NCBI RefSeq assembly: GCF_036895565.1
Contig: NZ_CP145904.1
Span: forward strand, 2,108,001 to 2,172,000
DNA: 64,000 bases
Direction: 5' to 3'
Source of the DNA: Flavobacterium sp. KS-LB2
Lineage (GTDB): Bacteria > Bacteroidota > Bacteroidia > Flavobacteriales > Flavobacteriaceae
The position numbers and the translations under genes were made by a program. The notes below the pieces were generated by a model. That model searched no databases. It was given only the letters and a program-made list of their open reading frames with translations, and was not told where the DNA came from. Positions 8,499-17,271 of the stretch are shown in pieces; the first letter of the stretch is position 1; every line of letters starts with the position of its first letter.

Positions 8499-10766
8499 CT
8501 ATTTGTCTCTGGTAAACGGTATTTTTTGTCCTTCAGGTACTAACATTTCAAAGCCACTTAAACTTTCATTAAACTCAAAGGTAAGTCCTGCTTGTTTTGA
8601 TTCAAATTTATTTTTACCAACTGGTTCTGCAGAAAAACTTGGATAGCCAGTAATTAGGACATTTAACGCGCCATTTTTCTCTGAAAATGTAATTTTTAAC
8701 GGTGCCATTTTAGTTGAAAACGTTCCTAAATAACCATCTAAAATCACATCTTTTTCAATCAAACCTTTGTCAGCTGTCCAAGTATTATTAGTTGTATTAC
8801 TATCTGGTAAAACATGATCCGGATCTAATGTAATACTTTCAATTTCTTCTGTCGAATTGTGTTTGAAAGACCACGCTTTGTTTCTTTGCCAAACTTCAAC
8901 TGGTAATGTAACACGTGTTGTTTTTCCGCTTTTCGTTTTTATGTCTAAACTTACCGGCATAGCCATTTTTTCTAAGTTTTCAATAGAAATAACTACTCCT
9001 TGTTTAGGGTCGTTTTTAACGTATTTTATCGAATTAATTCCTTGGTCTAAACGCCAGTTGTATTGAAACCAACCTCTCCAAAACCAACTTAAATCTTCTC
9101 CTGCAACATTTTCAATTGTTCTAAAAAAATCGTCCGGTTGTGGATGTTTGTAAGCCCAACGTTCTATATAGGTTTTTAAAGCTAAATCAAAACGTTCTGG
9201 TCCAAGAACTTGTTCACGCAAAATCACTAATCCTGAACTAGGTTTTGAATACGCTAAAAGACCAATATTAGCTTCTTTCATGTTGTCCGGAGAACTCATT
9301 ATGGTTTCAAGATTCGGACTTGTATACACTTCAGCTCTTTGATGCATATCCGCTTTTGGTTCCTTATACTCACCATTATTAAAATCAAGGGAACTCAATG
9401 AATTTATAAAAGTATTAAAACCTTCATCCATCCAAGCAAATAATCTTTCATTTGAACCTACAATCATAGGAAACCAAATATGGCCAAATTCATGATCTGT
9501 AACGCCCCATAAATCAGCTCCTTTCGATTCCCAGCTGCAAAAAACAATTCCAGGATATTCCATTCCACCTTCGTTACCGGCAACATTTGTAGCCGCTGGA
9601 TATGGATATTCTAACCATCTTTTAGAATAATTTTCAATAGAAGCTTTAGTGTATTCTGTCGAACGTCCCCAAGCTGCGTCTCCTGCACTTTCCACTGGAT
9701 AAACAGAGATTGCCAATGATTTCTTTCCGCTAGGTAAATTGATTTTTGCTGCATCTAAAATAAATGCTGCAGAAGATGACCAAGAGAAATCACGAGCATT
9801 TTTGATTTTATAATTCCACGTTTTAGTAGTTGCCGCAACTGTTTTAGCTGAATTTTCAACTTCGGCAGCAGTTCGGATAAAAACAGTTTTATCACTTTGT
9901 TTTGCTTGTGCTAATCTACTTTGCTCCACAGTAGAATAAACCGCTGTAGGATTCAGTAATTCCCCGGAAGCAACCACAATGTGATTAGAAGGCGCTGTAA
10001 TACTCACATCAAATTCACCATATTCCAAGTAAAATTCCGATGCTCCCAAATACGGATTGGTATTCCAACCACGTACATCATCGTACACACACATACGCGG
10101 ATACCACTGCGCAATGGTAAAAATCTTACCGTTTTTAGTTTCTAAAACTCCCATTCTGTCTGATCCTTCAAATGGTGCTAAAAAAGAGAAATCGATTTTG
10201 ATTTTAACAGAACCACCTTTAGCGTTTAATCCCTGTGGAAGAAAAACCTGCATTCTCGTATCTGTAATTACATATTTGGCTTCCTTTTCGGTAGAAACTC
10301 CTTTTACAGTAGTAATTAGTTTCACTGATTTTATTTTATGACCGCCATCAAAAATTTGGCCTTGAGCCCCATTTCGGCTTCCTGTCAAAGGAACAACAGC
10401 ATTTCCACGGGAATCTGCTTTGAATAAATTCTGATCCAAGTTCATCCAAACAAAAGCCAATTTATCTGGGCTATTGTTCGTGTAGGTGATGATTCCTGTA
10501 CCTGAAATCTCGTTGTTTTTTTCGTCTAGTTTGGCTGTTAATTTATAATCGGCACTGTTTTGCCAATATTCAGCTCCTGGCTGACCACTTGCAGATCGCG
10601 TACTTGTTCCATTTTTCGAATAAAAATGTGGAGCAAAAGCATCGTGATAATCGTATTTTGAAACTGCATTAGCAGATGCATTTGTTGGGGTTTGTTGCGC
10701 CCAAACGGATGTAACTCCCAATAATAAAGTCAGATGTAAGATGACTCCGAATCGAATATTTTTCAT
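8499..10766 (-). CDS. M1 family zinc metallopeptidase, secreted
   Basis: A 755-residue protein with an N-terminal signal peptide ending near VWAQQ. The gluzincin motif HEFGH lies around residue 425 and is followed about 18 residues later by the zinc-binding glutamate in WMDEGFNTF. The exopeptidase-type motif is seen as [11 protein letters not shown] just upstream. This is the arrangement of M1 aminopeptidases (Pfam PF01433). The N-terminal beta domain contains [17 protein letters not shown], typical of the Bacteroidota branch. It probably trims peptides in the periplasm or outside the cell. There is no obvious type IX secretion C-terminal domain. It is monocistronic. Confidence 0.92.
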   Translation of the reverse strand: MKNIRFGVILHLTLLLGVTSVWAQQTPTNASANAVSKYDYHDAFAPHFYSKNGTSTRSASGQPGAEYWQNSADYKLTAKLDEKNNEISGTGIITYTNNSPDKLAFVWMNLDQNLFKADSRGNAVVPLTGSRNGAQGQIFDGGHKIKSVKLITTVKGVSTEKEAKYVITDTRMQVFLPQGLNAKGGSVKIKIDFSFLAPFEGSDRMGVLETKNGKIFTIAQWYPRMCVYDDVRGWNTNPYLGASEFYLEYGEFDVSITAPSNHIVVASGELLNPTAVYSTVEQSRLAQAKQSDKTVFIRTAAEVENSAKTVAATTKTWNYKIKNARDFSWSSSAAFILDAAKINLPSGKKSLAISVYPVESAGDAAWGRSTEYTKASIENYSKRWLEYPYPAATNVAGNEGGMEYPGIVFCSWESKGADLWGVTDHEFGHIWFPMIVGSNERLFAWMDEGFNTFINSLSSLDFNNGEYKEPKADMHQRAEVYTSPNLETIMSSPDNMKEANIGLLAYSKPSSGLVILREQVLGPERFDLALKTYIERWAYKHPQPDDFFRTIENVAGEDLSWFWRGWFQYNWRLDQGINSIKYVKNDPKQGVVISIENLEKMAMPVSLDIKTKSGKTTRVTLPVEVWQRNKAWSFKHNSTEEIESITLDPDHVLPDSNTTNNTWTADKGLIEKDVILDGYLGTFSTKMAPLKITFSEKNGALNVLITGYPSFSAEPVGKNKFESKQAGLTFEFNESLSGFEMLVPEGQKIPFTRDK

Positions 10767-10939
10767 TTTCTTATGGTTTATATCACAAATTAATGAAAAA
10801 AAAGAGAATTTTGAACTATTGTTGTCGAATTGATTCCATTTAATTTGAATAAAATCAAGCTTGATCTTTATCAGAATTAAAAATTATAAAATATATTTAC
10901 GCGATGAACCTATTTTTAAATTAATCCGAAAAGATAATT

Positions 10940-11791
10940 TTGACAACTACGATAAAAAACGAGAATCTTTCTGCTGAAATCAAACATTTTGGCGCTGAAT
11001 TAATTTCCTTAAAAACAAATCTGAATAAAGAATACATTTGGGAGGGAAATCCAGAATTTTGGGGCAAGCACTCTCCTATTTTGTTTCCAATTGTTGGAAC
11101 ATTAAAAAACAATTCCTTTCATCATAATGAAATGGAATATCATTTGTCTCGACATGGATTTGCCAGAGACATGGAGTTTGAATTAATCGATGCAAAAGAA
11201 AATAGTGCTACTTTCTCCATACAATCTTCTGACGAGACCTTAAAAGTATATCCTTTTGAATTTGAATTACAACTGATTTATACATTAGACAAAAACAATT
11301 TATTCATTGCATATAAAGTAATTAACAAAGGAAAATCTACGATGCCGTTTTCTATTGGAGCGCATCCCGCCTTTGCTTTACCAAATCAATTCGAAAATTA
11401 TGCTATTGCTTTCGAAAAAGAAGAATCCTTAGAATATTATCTATTGGAAAATGATTTAATTTCAAATAAAACAAAAAAATTAGAAGTTCACAATAAACAA
11501 ATTCCGCTGACTTATGAATTGTTTAAAAACGACGCTTTAATTTTCAAAACATTAAAATCCAATTCATTGACTATTTTAGAGGATGAAAATCCTATTTTAA
11601 GAGTCCATTTTGAGGATTTTCCAAGTTTAGGAATTTGGACCAAAATGAATGCGCCTTTTCTTTGTATTGAGCCTTGGTTTGGTTATTCGGATACCAATGA
11701 AAATTCTGGAAATCTATTCGAAAAAGAAGGTATTCAAATTTTAGAATCCAATGCAACTTTCCATTCAAGATTCAGTATCGAAATCCTTTAA
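10940..11791 (+). CDS. Aldose 1-epimerase family protein
   Basis: A 283-residue cytoplasmic protein of the galactose-mutarotase-like fold. Recognisable parts are GAELISLKTN, EYIWEGNPEFWGKHSPILFPIVG, the catalytic SRHGFARDMEF, FSIGAHPAF with its histidine, and CIEPWFGYSD. It resembles the YeaD/LacX-type subgroup, which binds sugars or hexose-6-phosphates and may interconvert anomers; substrate unknown. The start is a TTG at 10940: homology begins at that codon and the next in-frame ATG is more than 50 codons away. The TTG also ends a TAATTTTG sequence, so either the mRNA begins elsewhere or the match is chance. The acetyltransferase gene follows after 15 bases. Confidence 0.85.
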   Translation: MTTTIKNENLSAEIKHFGAELISLKTNLNKEYIWEGNPEFWGKHSPILFPIVGTLKNNSFHHNEMEYHLSRHGFARDMEFELIDAKENSATFSIQSSDETLKVYPFEFELQLIYTLDKNNLFIAYKVINKGKSTMPFSIGAHPAFALPNQFENYAIAFEKEESLEYYLLENDLISNKTKKLEVHNKQIPLTYELFKNDALIFKTLKSNSLTILEDENPILRVHFEDFPSLGIWTKMNAPFLCIEPWFGYSDTNENSGNLFEKEGIQILESNATFHSRFSIEIL

Positions 11792-11806
11792 TTAAAAAAT
11801 GTAAAC

Positions 11807-12355
11807 ATGTTAACTATAAATTTCAGTCCATTTCCCAATTTAGAAACTGAACGCTTGCTTTTGAGAAGAGTAGATTCTAATGATATAAATGAGATTTTCG
11901 CATTGCGATCCAATCCAGAAACGATGAAATATATCCCAAGACCATTAGTAAAAACTGATGAAGACGCCTTGGAACATATCGCAATGATTGATAGTAAAAT
12001 TGATAGTGACGAAGGTATTAATTGGGCGATTACGTTGAAAGACAATCCTAAACTGATTGGAATCATTGGTCACTACAGAATAAAACCAGAACATTATCGC
12101 GCCGAAATTGGCTATATGTTACTTCCGGAATATCAAGGAAAAGGAATTATTTCAGAAGCGGTGAAAGAAGCTGTAAAATATGGATTCAATGTTATGAATT
12201 TGCATTCAATTGAAGCAATTATTGCTCCTGATAATTATGGTTCTGCAAAAGTTTTAGAAAAAAATGGTTTTGTTAAAGAAGCACATTTAAGAGAAAATGA
12301 GTTTTATGAAGGTCGGTTTTTAGATACGGTAATCTATTCTATTTTGAACAAATAG
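11807..12355 (+). CDS. GNAT N-acetyltransferase, RimJ/RimL type
   Basis: A 182-residue GNAT acetyltransferase of the ribosomal-protein-alanine acetyltransferase subgroup (Pfam PF13302). It opens with LETERLLLRRVDSND and has the acetyl-CoA binding loop YQGKGIISEAVKEAVKYGF (V/A motif Q-G-K-G) and the C-terminal NYGSAKVLEKNGFVKE. It transfers acetyl from acetyl-CoA to an amine; the target is unknown. It lies 15 bases after the aldose-epimerase gene and is probably co-transcribed with it. Confidence 0.88.
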   Translation: MLTINFSPFPNLETERLLLRRVDSNDINEIFALRSNPETMKYIPRPLVKTDEDALEHIAMIDSKIDSDEGINWAITLKDNPKLIGIIGHYRIKPEHYRAEIGYMLLPEYQGKGIISEAVKEAVKYGFNVMNLHSIEAIIAPDNYGSAKVLEKNGFVKEAHLRENEFYEGRFLDTVIYSILNK

Positions 12356-12445
12356 TCATTATTTCCGTTTTCTTGATCATTACTAAAATACGTTTAAACT
12401 GACAATATAAACTTTAAACATAAAAGACAATCAAACATTAATGGC

Positions 12446-12453
12446 TATATTTG
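12446..12453 (+). promoter_or_regulatory. -7 promoter element for the outer-membrane protein gene
   Basis: TATATTTG, about 50 bases before the ATG at 12503; no clear -33 TTG. Confidence 0.45.
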
Positions 12454-12502
12454 CGCCTGTTTTTAGTCAACAATTGATTTAAAAAAGTAGAAACCATTCT
12501 TT

Positions 12503-13054
12503 ATGAAAAAATTATTTATTGCTTCTTTTATATTCTTTTCGTTCTTATTACAAGGACAAACTTACATCAAAGCAAATGCTTTTACTACTTTATTAACGAT
12601 TCCAAACGTAGGTATTGAAACTAGTATTGGAGAAAAATCGACCTTACAATTTGATGTTTTGGCTTCTTTTTGGGAATCTGTAAATGGCAAACCTAGAGAG
12701 TTTTACACGTTCACATCAGAATATCGATATCATTTTAAAGAAAAACACAACGGATTTTATGCCGGAGTACACATAGGTGGGAGTTCTTTTAACTTTCAAA
12801 AATGGAATTATTTAAATACTGATAATTATGAGAAAGGTTTGGGGTATTTTCTAGGTTCAACTATTGGATATCAAATAAAAATCAATGATAAATTTATGTT
12901 GGATTGTTTCTTAGGTGGCGGCTGGCATCAAGGTTTTTACAAAGGGTATCTCATAAGCACGAACGAGCGAGTAGATGGCGCTATTAAATACAATAAAAGT
13001 GGTGAATGGTTTCCTTACAGAGGTGGCATTATGGTTTCCTACAAGTTAAACTAG
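12503..13054 (+). CDS. DUF3575-like small outer-membrane beta-barrel protein
   Basis: A 183-residue protein with a signal peptide (cleavage near LQGQ, residue 19). The mature part alternates aromatic and polar residues in beta strands and contains NVGIETSIGEKSTLQFD, SEYRYHF, GFYAGVHIGG and YQIKINDKFMLDCFLGGGWHQGFYKG. This layout matches the DUF3575 family of small Bacteroidota outer-membrane barrels. Function is unknown. The final strand ends in VSYKLN. The convergent VF530 gene begins only 2 bases after its stop. Confidence 0.75.
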   Translation: MKKLFIASFIFFSFLLQGQTYIKANAFTTLLTIPNVGIETSIGEKSTLQFDVLASFWESVNGKPREFYTFTSEYRYHFKEKHNGFYAGVHIGGSSFNFQKWNYLNTDNYEKGLGYFLGSTIGYQIKINDKFMLDCFLGGGWHQGFYKGYLISTNERVDGAIKYNKSGEWFPYRGGIMVSYKLN

Positions 13055-13056
13055 GT

Positions 13057-13287
13057 CTATTTGGGTAATTTAGCGATTGATTTTATGTACAAATCTTCTA
13101 CTTGCTTTCTTGCCCATTCTGTTTTTCTTAAAAAAGTCAAACTGGATTTCACACTTGGATTATCTGTAAAACATTTAATTTTCACTAATTCTCCAAGAGT
13201 ATCGAAACCATAATAATCAACTAATTGTTCTACGATTTTTTGAAGCGTAATTCCGTGAAGCGGGTCTTTCGATTTTGAGTTTTCCAT
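13057..13287 (-). CDS. VF530 family DNA-binding protein (DUF2132)
   Basis: A 76-residue protein matching the VF530/DUF2132 family (Pfam PF09905): DPLHGITLQKIVEQLVDYYG, then KCFTDNPSVKSSLTFLRKTEWARKQVE. The family is named after a Vibrio fischeri protein reported to have a DNA-binding fold; its cellular role is not known. Full length for the family. It ends 2 bases from the stop of the convergent outer-membrane gene, with no room for a separate terminator. Confidence 0.9.
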   Translation of the reverse strand: MENSKSKDPLHGITLQKIVEQLVDYYGFDTLGELVKIKCFTDNPSVKSSLTFLRKTEWARKQVEDLYIKSIAKLPK

Positions 13288-13335
13288 TTTGCAAATATAT
13301 TAAAATCGTAAATACTAATTTTTAAATTTATTAAA

Positions 13336-13821
13336 ATGAAAAAGTATCTAGTACTAATCGCTTTATTTGTGATACAAATTAGTTTTGGTCAACAAATCAC
13401 AACTACTTATTATTTCATACGCCACGCTGAAAAAGTTGATAATTCTCAAAATCCAGATTTATCAGCAATTGGTCTTGAACGAGCGAAACTTTGGAATGAA
13501 ATATTCTCCGAAATAGATTTCGATCTAATTTATTCGACTGATTACAATAGAACAAAACAAACCGCAACTCCCACTTCAACAGCTAAAAAAATTAGTATTG
13601 AACTTTACAATCCTAAAACGATAGCCATTGATTCGTTTAAAAAAGAAACACTTGGGAAAAAAGTTTTGATTGTGGGGCATAGCAACACAACACCTAATTT
13701 CGTAAATCAGATTATCAACCAAAAGATATATGCAGATATTGAAGATACTACTTTTGGTAATCTTTATATAGTGACAATAATTGGCAATACTATCACACAT
13801 CAACTGCTGAAATTGCCATAA
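13336..13821 (+). CDS. Exported histidine phosphatase family protein
   Basis: A 161-residue protein with a signal peptide (about residues 1-19). The phosphohistidine motif RHAEK is at 29-33, and the second catalytic histidine is in LIVGHSNTTPNF. This is the short SixA/phosphoglycerate-mutase-like branch (Pfam PF00300), acting on phosphate esters outside the cytoplasm. The substrate cannot be told from sequence. It precedes smpB, which has its own promoter. Confidence 0.88.
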   Translation: MKKYLVLIALFVIQISFGQQITTTYYFIRHAEKVDNSQNPDLSAIGLERAKLWNEIFSEIDFDLIYSTDYNRTKQTATPTSTAKKISIELYNPKTIAIDSFKKETLGKKVLIVGHSNTTPNFVNQIINQKIYADIEDTTFGNLYIVTIIGNTITHQLLKLP

Positions 13822-13825
13822 ATTA

Positions 13826-13855
13826 TTGCTAAACCTTTAATTTTTGCTACATTTG
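13826..13855 (+). promoter_or_regulatory. smpB promoter (TTG-N19-TACATTTG), probably leaderless
   Basis: TTG at 13826-13828 and TACATTTG at 13848-13855, separated by exactly 19 bases, match the Bacteroidota primary promoter. Only 4 bases separate the -7 element from the smpB ATG, so transcription should start at or inside the start codon. Confidence 0.75.
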
Positions 13856-13859
13856 TACT

Positions 13860-14312
13860 ATGCTAAAAACGATAAATATTTTAAATAAAAGAGCTCGATT
13901 TGACTATGAGATAATCGAAACTTTCACTGCTGGAATTGTTTTGGCTGGAACCGAAATCAAATCCATTCGTTTAGGAAAAGCCAATATCACGGAGAGTTTT
14001 TGTGAGTTTAGCAACAATGAACTTTTTGCAATAAACACCTATATTGAAGAATATACTTTTGGTAATCAATTTAACCATAAAGCTAGAAGTGAACGCAAAT
14101 TACTCTTAAACAAAAGAGAGCTAAAAAGCTTATTGAGAAGCGTACAAGCTAAAGGTCTTACAATAATTCCTTTGAAATTGTTTACCAATGAAAAAGGAAT
14201 GGCTAAACTACAAATAGGTCTTTGTAAAGGTAAAAAAACCTACGATAAGCGAGAATCTCTAAAAGAACAAGACACGAAACGCGATCTAGACAGAATCAAA
14301 AAATCATTTTAA
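13860..14312 (+). CDS. smpB: SsrA-binding protein SmpB
   Basis: A 150-residue cytoplasmic RNA-binding protein that delivers tmRNA to stalled ribosomes for trans-translation. Characteristic parts are LNKRARFDYEIIETFTAGIVL, GTEIKSIRLGKANI, NHKARSERKLLLNKRE and the C-terminal GLCKGKKTYDKRESLKEQD followed by the basic tail that enters the mRNA channel. Full length for the family. The tmRNA gene itself is not in the window. The start at 13860 is fixed by the promoter lying immediately upstream. Confidence 0.97.
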   Translation: MLKTINILNKRARFDYEIIETFTAGIVLAGTEIKSIRLGKANITESFCEFSNNELFAINTYIEEYTFGNQFNHKARSERKLLLNKRELKSLLRSVQAKGLTIIPLKLFTNEKGMAKLQIGLCKGKKTYDKRESLKEQDTKRDLDRIKKSF

Positions 14313-14356
14313 TTCAAAGAAAATTAAAAAAATAGTTTTTTAATTTAGAAAATGAC

Positions 14357-14376
14357 TAAATTTGTCAAGACAAATT
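14357..14376 (+). promoter_or_regulatory. Fic gene promoter overlapping a perfect palindrome (likely operator)
   Basis: TAAATTTG (14357-14364) fits the -7 consensus. It overlaps the perfect palindrome AATTTGTC-AA-GACAAATT (14359-14376). A dyad over the promoter of a gene whose own product carries an XRE helix-turn-helix suggests negative autoregulation; this is inference. Confidence 0.7.
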
Positions 14377-14389
14377 AAAACATTTTAAA

Positions 14390-15439
14390 ATGAAAACGCT
14401 ACTCAAAAATGCAAGAGAACTAAAGGGACTCAAAACTAGAGAAGTGGCACAACTTTTAGGAATTGATCAAGCCTTAATCAGTAAGTTTGAAAGTGGAACA
14501 AGAAAACCCACCAGAGACCAAATTATAAAATTAGCCTCTCTACTAGAAATAGATTTAGAAACTATCATGGTAGCCTGGCTTAAAGAAAAAATTATTTATG
14601 AAATTGGTCAAGATGAGTTTGCTTTAAAAGCATTATTGGTTGCGGAGCAAGAAATTAGATATCACAGTAAACCTTCTAAGAAAAAACTATCTAGTACGCT
14701 TCAAAAAATTTTAGATGAAATAGACCTTCTCAAGATAAAACTAGATGAATTTCGGCAGTTTGACAGCTATCGCATTGCACAAGCTTTAGAACTAGAATAT
14801 ACTTTTGAAAGTAACCGTATCGAAGGCAATACAATGACTTTACGTGAAACTGATTTGGTAATTAATGAAGGTTTAACGATTTCCGGAAAAAGCATGCGGG
14901 AACATCTTGAAGTGATTAATCATCAAGAAGCGATTGCCTACATTAAAGATTTAATGCAACGAAATAGTGCCATAAATGAACGCGAAGTATTATCTATACA
15001 CAATCTTATTTTGAGAGGAATTCAACCCGAAGATGCCGGACGCTATAGAAAAGTTCAAGTGATGATTCAAGGAAGCAGTCACATGCCTCCACAACCTTTT
15101 TTAGTGGCTAAGGAAATGGAAGATTTTTTTATTTGGTACGAAACCAACAAATCAATCCTTCATCCAATAATTTTAGCTGCAGAAATGCACGAACGTTTAG
15201 TAACAATTCATCCATTTATAGATGGTAACGGCAGAACTTCTCGTTTGGTAATGAATCTAGTTTTGTTACAGCATGGATACATTATTGCGAATATCAAAGG
15301 AGATTATGACAATAGAATGCGCTATTATCAATCGCTGGAAACAGCACAAACTAAAAACAATAAAGAAGATTTTTTATTATTCATTGCGCAAATAGAAAAA
15401 GAAAGCTTAGAGCGATATTTAACTATTATTGGTCAATAA
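14390..15439 (+). CDS. XRE-Fic protein (putative AMP-transferase, self-regulated)
   Basis: A 349-residue fusion. Residues 1-60 form an XRE/HTH_3 DNA-binding domain (TREVAQLLGIDQALISKFESG). Residues 125-335 form a Fic domain with the full catalytic motif HPFIDGNGR at 274-282, as in active AMP-transferases. The autoinhibitory motif SNRIEG (141-146, fitting [S/T]xxxE[G/N]) precedes the Fic core, so this is a class II-type Fic with an N-terminal inhibitory helix. Fic enzymes transfer AMP or a related group from nucleotides to target hydroxyls; the target is unknown. No separate antitoxin gene is adjacent. The palindrome upstream suggests autorepression. Confidence 0.92.
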   Translation: MKTLLKNARELKGLKTREVAQLLGIDQALISKFESGTRKPTRDQIIKLASLLEIDLETIMVAWLKEKIIYEIGQDEFALKALLVAEQEIRYHSKPSKKKLSSTLQKILDEIDLLKIKLDEFRQFDSYRIAQALELEYTFESNRIEGNTMTLRETDLVINEGLTISGKSMREHLEVINHQEAIAYIKDLMQRNSAINEREVLSIHNLILRGIQPEDAGRYRKVQVMIQGSSHMPPQPFLVAKEMEDFFIWYETNKSILHPIILAAEMHERLVTIHPFIDGNGRTSRLVMNLVLLQHGYIIANIKGDYDNRMRYYQSLETAQTKNNKEDFLLFIAQIEKESLERYLTIIGQ

Positions 15440-15444
15440 AAATT

Positions 15445-15487
15445 TACTTCAGTTCCGTTCCCCTTGGAAAGGGTTGGGGATGGGATT
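15445..15487. repeat. Short GC-rich intergenic remnant
   Basis: CCCCTTGGAAAGGGTTGGGGATGGG stands out from the AT-rich surroundings between the convergent Fic and pcm genes. CCCTT/AAGGG can form a small stem. Similar GC-rich pieces occur between genes in Bacteroidota, but I cannot define a family or role here. Confidence 0.3.
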
Positions 15488-16129
15488 TTAATTTTTATCT
15501 TCTAATAAAGGGACGAATCTAAATTCTCCAAACTCATGTTTTTCAAATTGTGTTTCGTTTTTTCGAATTAGTAAAGTCATTATTTGAACCTCTTCGCCTA
15601 AAGGAATAACTAGCCTTCCTCCTATTTTAAGTTGTGCCATCAAAGGCTGTGGGATAAATGGAGCACCTGCAGTCACAATAATACTGTCAAAAGGAGCATA
15701 ACCTGGCAATCCTTTATATCCATCTCCAAAAGAAAGATGTTTGGGACGAATATTCAGTTTTGGAAATAAAATAGAAGTTTGCTTAAACAATTCTTTTTGT
15801 CTTTCAACGCTAAATACTTTGGCTCCTAACAAACATAAAACAGCTGTTTGATATCCAGAACCTGTTCCTATTTCTAAAATTTTATGCTCTTTTTTTACTT
15901 CTAATAATTGAGATTGAAAAGCTACAGTGTATGGTTGTGATATCGTTTGACCTGCACCAATGGGAAATGCTTTATCTTGATAGGCATAATCTTCAAAACT
16001 GGAATTCAAAAATAAATGTCTTGGAATCTTTTTTATCGCCTCCAAAACACTTTTATCAGTAATTCCTTTTTGTTCTAAAACGCTTACTAATTGATTCCGA
16101 AGTCCTTGATGCTTGGCTGTGTCTTTCAA
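15488..16129 (-). CDS. pcm: Protein-L-isoaspartate O-methyltransferase
   Basis: A 213-residue SAM-dependent methyltransferase that repairs isoaspartyl residues in aged proteins. Markers are IPRHLFL, the substrate segment DKAFPIGAGQTISQPYTVAFQ and the SAM-binding motif LEIGTGSGYQTAVLCLLG, then DGYKGLPGYAPFDSIIVTAGAP. The start is TTG at 16127-16129; the conserved N-terminus (KDTAKHQGLRNQLV) begins right after it and there is no nearby in-frame ATG. Cytoplasmic. Confidence 0.95.
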   Translation of the reverse strand: MKDTAKHQGLRNQLVSVLEQKGITDKSVLEAIKKIPRHLFLNSSFEDYAYQDKAFPIGAGQTISQPYTVAFQSQLLEVKKEHKILEIGTGSGYQTAVLCLLGAKVFSVERQKELFKQTSILFPKLNIRPKHLSFGDGYKGLPGYAPFDSIIVTAGAPFIPQPLMAQLKIGGRLVIPLGEEVQIMTLLIRKNETQFEKHEFGEFRFVPLLEDKN

Positions 16130-16249
16130 AATTTACTATTTTATTTTGGTAAAAATAGAAAAGAATTTCTGAATTCAAATGTTGGATTTTAAATTTTAAA
16201 TTAGCTGAATAATTGTCTCATATCAATAATAGATTAATCATTTTATTGC

Positions 16250-16257
16250 TATTTTTG
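16250..16257 (+). promoter_or_regulatory. -7 promoter element for the Gfo/Idh/MocA gene
   Basis: TATTTTTG, 16 bases before the ATG at 16274; no -33 TTG at the usual distance. Confidence 0.5.
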
Positions 16258-16273
16258 TAAAAATTACATCGTT

Positions 16274-17239
16274 ATGCTGAAAATTGGAGTATTAGGTGCT
16301 GGTCATCTAGGAAAAATACATTTGCGTTTATTACAACAATCTGATAAATATGAATTAGTTGGTTTTTATGACCCAAATCAAGAGAATGCCGAAAAGGTTT
16401 CTAAAGAATTTGGTTATAAACATTTTAGCACAATTGCAACTCTTATTCATGCAGTTGATGTAATTGATATTGTTACGCCAACACTTTCCCATTACAAATG
16501 TGCCAAAGTAGCCATAAAATCGGGAAAACATGTTTTTATTGAAAAACCCATTTCAAACACGGTTGAAGAAGCCGAAGAAATTATCGCTTTGGCTAAAGAA
16601 TATAATGTAAAAGGGCAAGTTGGTCATGTAGAGCGTTTTAACCCAGCATTTATCGCTACTAAAAACATGATTGAGAATCCGATGTTTATTGAAGCACATC
16701 GCTTGGCTGAATTTAATCCTCGTGGAACCGATGTGCCTGTAGTCTTGGATTTGATGATTCATGATATTGACGCCATTTTAAGCGTAGTAAAATCTAAAGT
16801 AAAAAATATTAGCGCAAGCGGCGTTTCGGTAATAAGTGACACACCAGATATTGCCAATGCGAGAATAGAATTCGAAAATGGTTGTGTTGCCAATTTAACG
16901 GCAAGCCGAATTTCGATGAAAAACATGCGTAAATCTCGTTTTTTCCAAAAAGACGCTTACATCTCAGTAGATTTCTTAGAAAAGAAATGTGAAGTGGTAA
17001 AAATGAAAGATGCTCCAGAAGTTCCCGGCGACTTTGATATGATTTTACAAAATGCTGAAGGTGTAAAAAAACAAATCTATTTCTCAAACCCAGATGTAGA
17101 ACAAAATAACGCAATCCTTGATGAATTAGAATCATTTGCAGTTGCAATAAATACTGATTCAACTCCAGTTGTGACATTGGAACAAGCAACTGAAGCACTT
17201 CGTGTAGCTTATCAAATAATTGATTGTTTTAAGAAATAA
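16274..17239 (+). CDS. Gfo/Idh/MocA family NAD(P)-dependent oxidoreductase
   Basis: A 321-residue cytoplasmic oxidoreductase. The N-terminal Rossmann domain opens with GVLGAGHLGKIHLRLL and includes the conserved KHVFIEKPIS segment with the catalytic EKP motif; GHVERFNPAF and the C-terminal substrate domain with DLMIHDIDAILS follow. Members oxidise or reduce sugars, inositols or similar; the substrate is not evident. It is transcribed with the following dehydrogenase gene (start 32 bases after this stop). Confidence 0.92.
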   Translation: MLKIGVLGAGHLGKIHLRLLQQSDKYELVGFYDPNQENAEKVSKEFGYKHFSTIATLIHAVDVIDIVTPTLSHYKCAKVAIKSGKHVFIEKPISNTVEEAEEIIALAKEYNVKGQVGHVERFNPAFIATKNMIENPMFIEAHRLAEFNPRGTDVPVVLDLMIHDIDAILSVVKSKVKNISASGVSVISDTPDIANARIEFENGCVANLTASRISMKNMRKSRFFQKDAYISVDFLEKKCEVVKMKDAPEVPGDFDMILQNAEGVKKQIYFSNPDVEQNNAILDELESFAVAINTDSTPVVTLEQATEALRVAYQIIDCFKK

Positions 17240-17271
17240 ATAAAATGTGTTTAAAGTTTAACCTAAAATAT

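Noticed and set aside
10057..10341. 94-codon frame antisense to the M1 peptidase
   Set aside because: No signal, start context or recognisable domain; shadow of the sense gene.
16809..17198. 129-codon open frame on the minus strand inside the Gfo/Idh/MocA gene
   Set aside because: Leucine- and histidine-rich composition typical of an antisense shadow; the sense strand encodes a full conserved enzyme.
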